DNA from: Pseudomonadota bacterium
GTDB taxonomy: Bacteria; Pseudomonadota; Alphaproteobacteria; Rhizobiales; Rhizobiaceae
Reading direction: 5' to 3'
Length of the DNA: 64,000 nucleotides
Assembly: GCA_023451735.1 (NCBI GenBank)
Contig: JAEXYH010000036.1
Coordinates: forward strand, 1 to 64,000
Of this stretch, positions 60,121 to 64,000 are shown in pieces. The notes under the pieces were generated by a model. The model saw only the letters and a program-made list of their open reading frames with translations, was not told the origin of the DNA and did no database searches. Both the position numbers and the translations under genes were made by a program. The first letter of the stretch is position 1. Every line of letters starts with the position of its first letter.

Positions 60121-60163
60121 CCTCCAAGCTGCTGTGTCCCCCGACACATCAGCGACGAGTGAA

Positions 60164-61102
60164 TCAGCTTTTCGGCAGTCCCTGCGGGTTGGTGCGCGAT
60201 TCGGTGATCGCCTCGGCCGACAGGTTCCAGCGGGCGAGCGCCTTGCCGTAATTGCCGTTCTTGATCTGGGCGTTCAGGGCAAACGTGATCGCATCCGCAA
60301 GGCCTGCCCCTTTCTTAGTGGCCACGGCGATCTCCGCCGTTTCAGGCCAGCCGCCGGAGAAGGTGCCGACGAGGCGTGTCTTGTTGCCCTGCCCCGCCTT
60401 GAAGGCGGAGATCGCGTTCGGGCCGAGATAGGCGTCCGCCCGACCCGACTGGAGGGCGAGATCCTGCACCGTCACGTCGTCGTAATACTGGATATCCACC
60501 GGCTTCAGGCCCTTGGCGACATTCGCCTCGTTCCAGCGCACCAGGATCTGCTCCTGATTGGTGCTGGCGCCGACGATGACCCGCAACCCAGCAACGTCTT
60601 CCGGTTTGCTGATATCCTGGATCTTGCTGTCATTGGCGACGTAGAAGCCGAGAAGGTCATGGCGATAGGTGGAGAAATCGAGCTTCTCCTTCCGCTGTTC
60701 GGTGACGGTCACATTGTGGATTACTGCATCGAACTTGCCCGACGCGATGCCGAGCGGCCAGTCGGCCCAGGCGACAGGGACGATCTCGAGTTCGAGCCCC
60801 AGACTGTCAGACACGAGTTGCGCGATGTCAGGCTCACCGCCCACCGGCGTCTTGGTGTCGTTGCCATAGACGGCGAAGGGCAGGTTGCCGGGAACCGAGG
60901 CGACCGTGAGCTTGCCCGGTGTCACGAACTTGTAGTCGGCGCTGATCAGCTTGACGGCATCATCGACCTTCTGCGCCCGGACGCGAGCCTTCTGCTCGGG
61001 AGATAGATCCGGACCTTGCGCATAAGCTGTCGAGGCAAGTGCGGCCGAGAGCGAAAGGACGCCGCCGATCGCGATATTGAGAAGTTTGCTTCTATAGGAC
61101 AT
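60164..61102 (-). CDS. Cystine-type ABC substrate-binding protein (copy 1)
   Basis: A 312-residue family 3 binding protein with a Sec signal peptide (residues 1-27, LSLSAALASTAYAQ). It continues with FVTPGKLTVASVPGNLPFAV, GGEPDIAQLVSDSLGLELEIVPVAWADWPLG, HNVTVTEQRKEKLDFSTYR and DVAGLRVIVGASTNQEQILVRW. It is the tandem paralogue of 59127 and starts 19 bases after the permease-ATPase gene. Small polar or sulfur-containing amino acids are the likely ligands. Confidence 0.88.
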   Translation of the reverse strand: MSYRSKLLNIAIGGVLSLSAALASTAYAQGPDLSPEQKARVRAQKVDDAVKLISADYKFVTPGKLTVASVPGNLPFAVYGNDTKTPVGGEPDIAQLVSDSLGLELEIVPVAWADWPLGIASGKFDAVIHNVTVTEQRKEKLDFSTYRHDLLGFYVANDSKIQDISKPEDVAGLRVIVGASTNQEQILVRWNEANVAKGLKPVDIQYYDDVTVQDLALQSGRADAYLGPNAISAFKAGQGNKTRLVGTFSGGWPETAEIAVATKKGAGLADAITFALNAQIKNGNYGKALARWNLSAEAITESRTNPQGLPKS

Positions 61103-61121
61103 CCGGGTGTTTCCCTGGTGG

Positions 61122-62912
61122 TTAGAGAACTTTGGCGAGGAATGCGGCCGTGCGCGGGTGATCCGGCCGGCTGAAGACCTTGTCCGGCGTGCCGGTTTCA
61201 AGGATGCGACCCTGTTCCATGAAGACAACCTGATCGGAGACTTCACGGGCAAAGCCGATTTCGTGGGTGACGATGACGAGCGTTGCACCGGACCGGGCAA
61301 GCTCCTTGATCACGTCGAGAACTTCGTTGACCAGCTCCGGGTCAAGCGCGGAGGTTGGTTCATCGAACAGCAGCACTTTCGGCTTGAGCGCCAGTGCACG
61401 CGCGATGGCCACGCGCTGCTGCTGGCCGCCGGAGAGCTGACGCGGGTAGGAATTCGCCTTGTCGGCAAGCCCGACACGGGCCAGAAGATCAAGCGCTTCT
61501 GCCTCCGCCTGTTCGCGGGAGAGACCGCGGACGCTGACCGGAGCCTCGGTGATATTTTCGAGCGCGGTCAGGTGCGGGAAGAGATTGAAATTCTGGAACA
61601 CCATGCCGACCTCGACCCGGCGCTTCAGGATATCCTTTTCCTTCAGCTCGAAGAGCGTCTCGCCGTCCTGGCGATAACCGATCAGTTCGCCGTCGACGGC
61701 GATGAAGCCGCCATCGACCCGTTCCAGATGGTTGATCGAGCGTAGGAGCGTCGATTTACCCGAGCCCGACTGGCCGAGAATGGTCGTGACACTGCCGGCC
61801 AGCACTTTCAGCGTAACCTCGTCGAGGACCTTGAGAGCCCCGTAGCTCTTGGAGACACCGTGGATCGTCACCTCGCCGCCACGGGCCTGCAGTGGCTTGC
61901 GATGAACGACGCTCGCTACCACCCGCTCCGCCGGCGCATCAGCCACGGCTGTACTTTGCCCGGAGGGCACGAAGCGCCTGTACAGCGACGCAAAGATCGA
62001 AGGCGGCGGGTTGCGCAGAGCGCCGCGCGAGTAATGACGCTCGATCTGATGCTGGATGATCGAAAGAACCGTCAGGATGACCAGATACCAGACGGTCGCC
62101 ACCATCAGCAGCGGAATGACTTCGAGGTTTCGCCGATAGATGATCTGGATCGTATAGAACAGTTCCGGCAGCGCGAGGATGTAGACCTGCGACGAGCCCT
62201 TGGCGAGAAGGATGATTTCGTTGAAGCCACTCGGAAGGATGCTGCGCATGGCCTGCGGCAGCACGATGCGGGAAAACTGCCTGCGACGGGGAAGACTGAG
62301 CGCGGCTGCCGCCTCAAGCTGTCCTTGATCGACGGAAAGGATGCCGCCACGCACGATTTCCGAGGAAAACGCCGCCGCATGCAGCGCCAGCCCCAGAACC
62401 GCCGCGGCGAACGGCGTAATCAGCTGCGTCGTGTTCCAGCTGATGAAATTGATCCCCGTATACGGCACGCCGATGGTGATCGTCTCGTAGAGATAGCCGA
62501 GATTGTTGAGGATCAGCAGCAGCACGATCAGCGGGATCGAGCGGAAAATCCACACATAGGTCCAAGATACGCCGGCCAGAAGCGGCGAACCGGAAACCCG
62601 GGCAAGCGCCAGCCCTGTTCCGAGCACGAAACCGAAGAAGGCGCCAAGTGCAGTCAGGAGAAGCGTCCGTCCCAGACCGACCAGAACCGGCTCGGCGAAG
62701 AACCATTCGGCGAATACGCCCCAGCCCCAGCGTTCGTTGCCGAGCACCGAATGCACCGTCGCAGCGATGAGGATGAGTGCAAGCACGGTTCCGACCGTGC
62801 GAGCAGGATAGCGGGCCGGCACGATGCGGTATTGAGAATAGTCGCCGTTGACCGGCCTGTTGGTCTCGGTGGAAGCGCCCGGAACATCTTCGAAATCGGT
62901 GGTGATCGTCAT
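61122..62912 (-). CDS. Amino-acid ABC transporter with permease fused to ATPase
   Basis: A 596-residue protein that joins a HisMQ-type permease (residues about 60-300, with the loop GQLEAAAALSLPRRRQFSRIVLPQAMRSILP) to an amino-acid-type ATPase (about 345-596; Walker A GQSGSGKST, signature LSGGQQQRVAIARAL, Walker B LFDEPTSALD). It would work as a homodimer and needs no separate partner, which explains why only one membrane gene is present. The linker of about 45 residues includes RRFVPSGQSTAVADAP. The ATPase most resembles cystine/glutamine transporters. The start ATG 62912 lies nine bases after the GNAT stop. Confidence 0.9.
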   Translation of the reverse strand: MTITTDFEDVPGASTETNRPVNGDYSQYRIVPARYPARTVGTVLALILIAATVHSVLGNERWGWGVFAEWFFAEPVLVGLGRTLLLTALGAFFGFVLGTGLALARVSGSPLLAGVSWTYVWIFRSIPLIVLLLILNNLGYLYETITIGVPYTGINFISWNTTQLITPFAAAVLGLALHAAAFSSEIVRGGILSVDQGQLEAAAALSLPRRRQFSRIVLPQAMRSILPSGFNEIILLAKGSSQVYILALPELFYTIQIIYRRNLEVIPLLMVATVWYLVILTVLSIIQHQIERHYSRGALRNPPPSIFASLYRRFVPSGQSTAVADAPAERVVASVVHRKPLQARGGEVTIHGVSKSYGALKVLDEVTLKVLAGSVTTILGQSGSGKSTLLRSINHLERVDGGFIAVDGELIGYRQDGETLFELKEKDILKRRVEVGMVFQNFNLFPHLTALENITEAPVSVRGLSREQAEAEALDLLARVGLADKANSYPRQLSGGQQQRVAIARALALKPKVLLFDEPTSALDPELVNEVLDVIKELARSGATLVIVTHEIGFAREVSDQVVFMEQGRILETGTPDKVFSRPDHPRTAAFLAKVL

Positions 62913-62921
62913 GATGGTCTC

Positions 62922-63464
62922 TCACACCGAACCGTACAGCGCCGCCGCAGCGGCGGCTCCTCGTGCTGGGAATGTGGCAAATTCAAGCGACTTCTCGAAC
63001 GGCAGTTTCTGGATCGTCTCAGGATCTGCCGCCGTGTCGAAAAGCGCGGAATAGCCGTTGGTGAGGTAAAGGCCGACGGCCTCCGGCTGGCGAAACCCCG
63101 TCGTCAAGTATACGCGCTTATAGCCCTGTCGCGCCGCCTGCTCTTCCAGTTCCAGCAGCACCTTGCGCGCCAGTCCCTGGCGACGATAGTCGGAATGGGT
63201 CCAGATGCGCTTGAACTCCGTCGTGACGTCGTCCTCATGCCGCATGAAGGCGCCACCTGCGATTGCCTTGCCTTCGCGCAGCAGCAGCAAAAAATTGCCG
63301 TGGGGCGGAGCAAAGACATCCGGCGCGTAACGGTTCATTTCCTTGGTCGCACCTTCGGCGTCGTAGAAGCTGCCGTAACGGTTGTCATATTCGAAAGTCA
63401 GTTCCTCAATCAGCGGCGCGGCCAGCGGATCGAGTGGGCTTGTGTAGAGAAAGCTGTCGCTCAC
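62922..63464 (-). CDS. GNAT family N-acetyltransferase (paralogue of the gene at 41172)
   Basis: A 180-residue acetyltransferase: LIEELTFEYDNRYGSFYDAEG, FAPPHGNFLLLLREGKAIAGGAFMRHEDDVTTEFKRIW, the acetyl-CoA loop YRRQGLARKVLLELEEQAA and TTGFRQPEAVGLYLTNGYSALFDT. The start is a GTG at 63464, eight bases after GGAG; a GTG at 63473 and a longer frame are less well placed. It lies between the M20 amidohydrolase and the permease-ATPase fusion. By analogy with SnaA of B. subtilis it may N-acetylate an S-modified cysteine, which the M20 enzyme later deacetylates. This role is inference. Confidence 0.88.
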   Translation of the reverse strand: MSDSFLYTSPLDPLAAPLIEELTFEYDNRYGSFYDAEGATKEMNRYAPDVFAPPHGNFLLLLREGKAIAGGAFMRHEDDVTTEFKRIWTHSDYRRQGLARKVLLELEEQAARQGYKRVYLTTGFRQPEAVGLYLTNGYSALFDTAADPETIQKLPFEKSLEFATFPARGAAAAAALYGSV

Positions 63465-63489
63465 GGGTGTCACTCCTTCGCCGGGCCAG

Positions 63490-64000
63490 TCATGAGAGGA
63501 AGGTTTCGGCGAGCCGCACCCAGTAGCGGGCGGCCGGCGCAATGATCTCGTCATTGAAATTGTAGAGCGGGCTGTGCAGGGGCGCGCTGCCGCCGTTACC
63601 AACGAACAAGTATGAGCCGGGCCGCTCCTGCAACATGTAAGCGAAGTCCTCGCTTGCCGTGCGAGGCCTGAAACTGCCGGCGACCTGATCGGCGGAAAAA
63701 TTCTCCTCGGCGACCCGGCGGGCAAACCGTGTCTCCTCGACGTGATTGATCACCGGCGGGAAACCGCGCAGATAATCGACCTCCGCTTCGGCACCGAAAC
63801 TTTGTGCCTGAGCGCGCGCAAGCGCCGGTACCCGCGCCTCCAGTTTGTCGCGAACTGCAGGAGAATAGGCGCGTGCCGTAAGCTTTAGTTCGACACTTTC
63901 CGGAATGACGTTGGACGCGGAACCGCCATGGATCGACCCGACCGTCAGCACGGCCATTTCGAGAGGATCGACATTACGGGCGACGATGCTCTGCAGGGCG
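63490..64000 (-). CDS. M20 family metallo-aminoacylase/amidohydrolase (5' partial, runs off the window)
   Basis: The C-terminal 169 residues of an M20 peptidase/amidohydrolase of the hippurate hydrolase (HipO)/N-acyl-amino-acid hydrolase type. The dimerisation domain VLTVGSIHGGSASNVIPESV and VELKLTARAYSPAVRDKLEA precedes the metal-site segment ASEDFAYMLQERPGSYLFVGNG and HSPLYNFNDEIIAPAARYWV. The frame remains open to the right edge, so the N-terminal metal ligands lie outside. It ends 25 bases before the GNAT start on the same strand and is therefore the first visible gene of the operon. Removal of an acetyl group from a cysteine derivative is the suggested role. Confidence 0.88.
   Translation of the reverse strand, partial: ALQSIVARNVDPLEMAVLTVGSIHGGSASNVIPESVELKLTARAYSPAVRDKLEARVPALARAQAQSFGAEAEVDYLRGFPPVINHVEETRFARRVAEENFSADQVAGSFRPRTASEDFAYMLQERPGSYLFVGNGGSAPLHSPLYNFNDEIIAPAARYWVRLAETFLS

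Noticed and set aside
61860..63545. A 561-residue plus-strand open frame opposite the permease-ATPase gene
   Set aside because: It lies antisense to three well-supported genes and lacks any start signal or domain.

Overview
The base composition, gene families and gene layout suggest an alphaproteobacterium of the Rhizobiales (Rhizobium/Agrobacterium type). Supporting signs are a SbmA/BacA-type exporter, AapJQM-like amino-acid transport genes, dense divergent regulator/target pairs, and many solute-binding-protein ABC operons. The window reads like an accessory replicon or a genomic island region. No rRNA, tRNA, phage, CRISPR array or complete insertion sequence was recognised.

Region 1 (1-12.3 kb) is a patchy zone. 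It opens with a partial AbiEii-type nucleotidyltransferase overlapping a PP2C-like phosphatase, then a class II Fic protein with its own DNA-binding domain. Small hypothetical genes follow, then an L,D-transpeptidase with an internal deletion overlapping an SbmA/BacA-like ABC exporter, and an intact stress/envelope trio (MgtC-like, DedA, pyridoxamine-oxidase-like). Between these lie genes whose reading frame is broken but whose protein homology can still be followed across the breaks: a DUF1206 membrane protein, a paralogue of the small gene at 3069, a DUF6894-like gene, a short unknown, and the stump of a Cys/Met-metabolism PLP enzyme. Several breaks sit in short T runs.

Region 2 (12.3-26 kb) begins a sulfur theme. 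It holds a tauABC operon, a periplasmic rhodanese followed by a YeeE/YedE (TsuA-like) thiosulfate channel, and AapJ/Q/M-like genes without an ATPase. A tautomerase, a 2-oxoglutarate/Fe(II) dioxygenase, a decayed Rrf2 regulator and some very small genes come next.

Region 3 (26-31 kb) is a run of regulator/target modules: HxlR with an SDR, LysR with an unusual SDR lacking the catalytic lysine, and ArsR with an MFS exporter. Inverted-repeat operators are visible in the gaps.

Region 4 (31-64 kb) is a large organosulfur island. It contains six luciferase-like flavin monooxygenases, two oligopeptide/opine-type ABC systems, an ssuACB-ssuD operon ending in a FAD/NAD(P) protein, and an isochorismatase-GlxA pair. 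At the right edge an operon reads M20 amidohydrolase, GNAT acetyltransferase, a permease-ATPase fusion, two cystine-type binding proteins and a cystathionine beta-lyase. The mix of GNAT, M20 deacetylase, cystine-type transporter, MsnO8-type and NtaA/DszA-type monooxygenases matches the parts list of the Bacillus subtilis ytmI operon, which handles S-modified cysteines by acetylation, oxidation and deacetylation. I infer that this island is an expanded Gram-negative counterpart. No FMN reductase is visible although six enzymes should need FMNH2. A dyad, CTAT-N4/7-ATAG, lies upstream of tauA, ssuA, the MsnO8-type monooxygenase and the 2OG dioxygenase and may be a shared sulfur-response operator.
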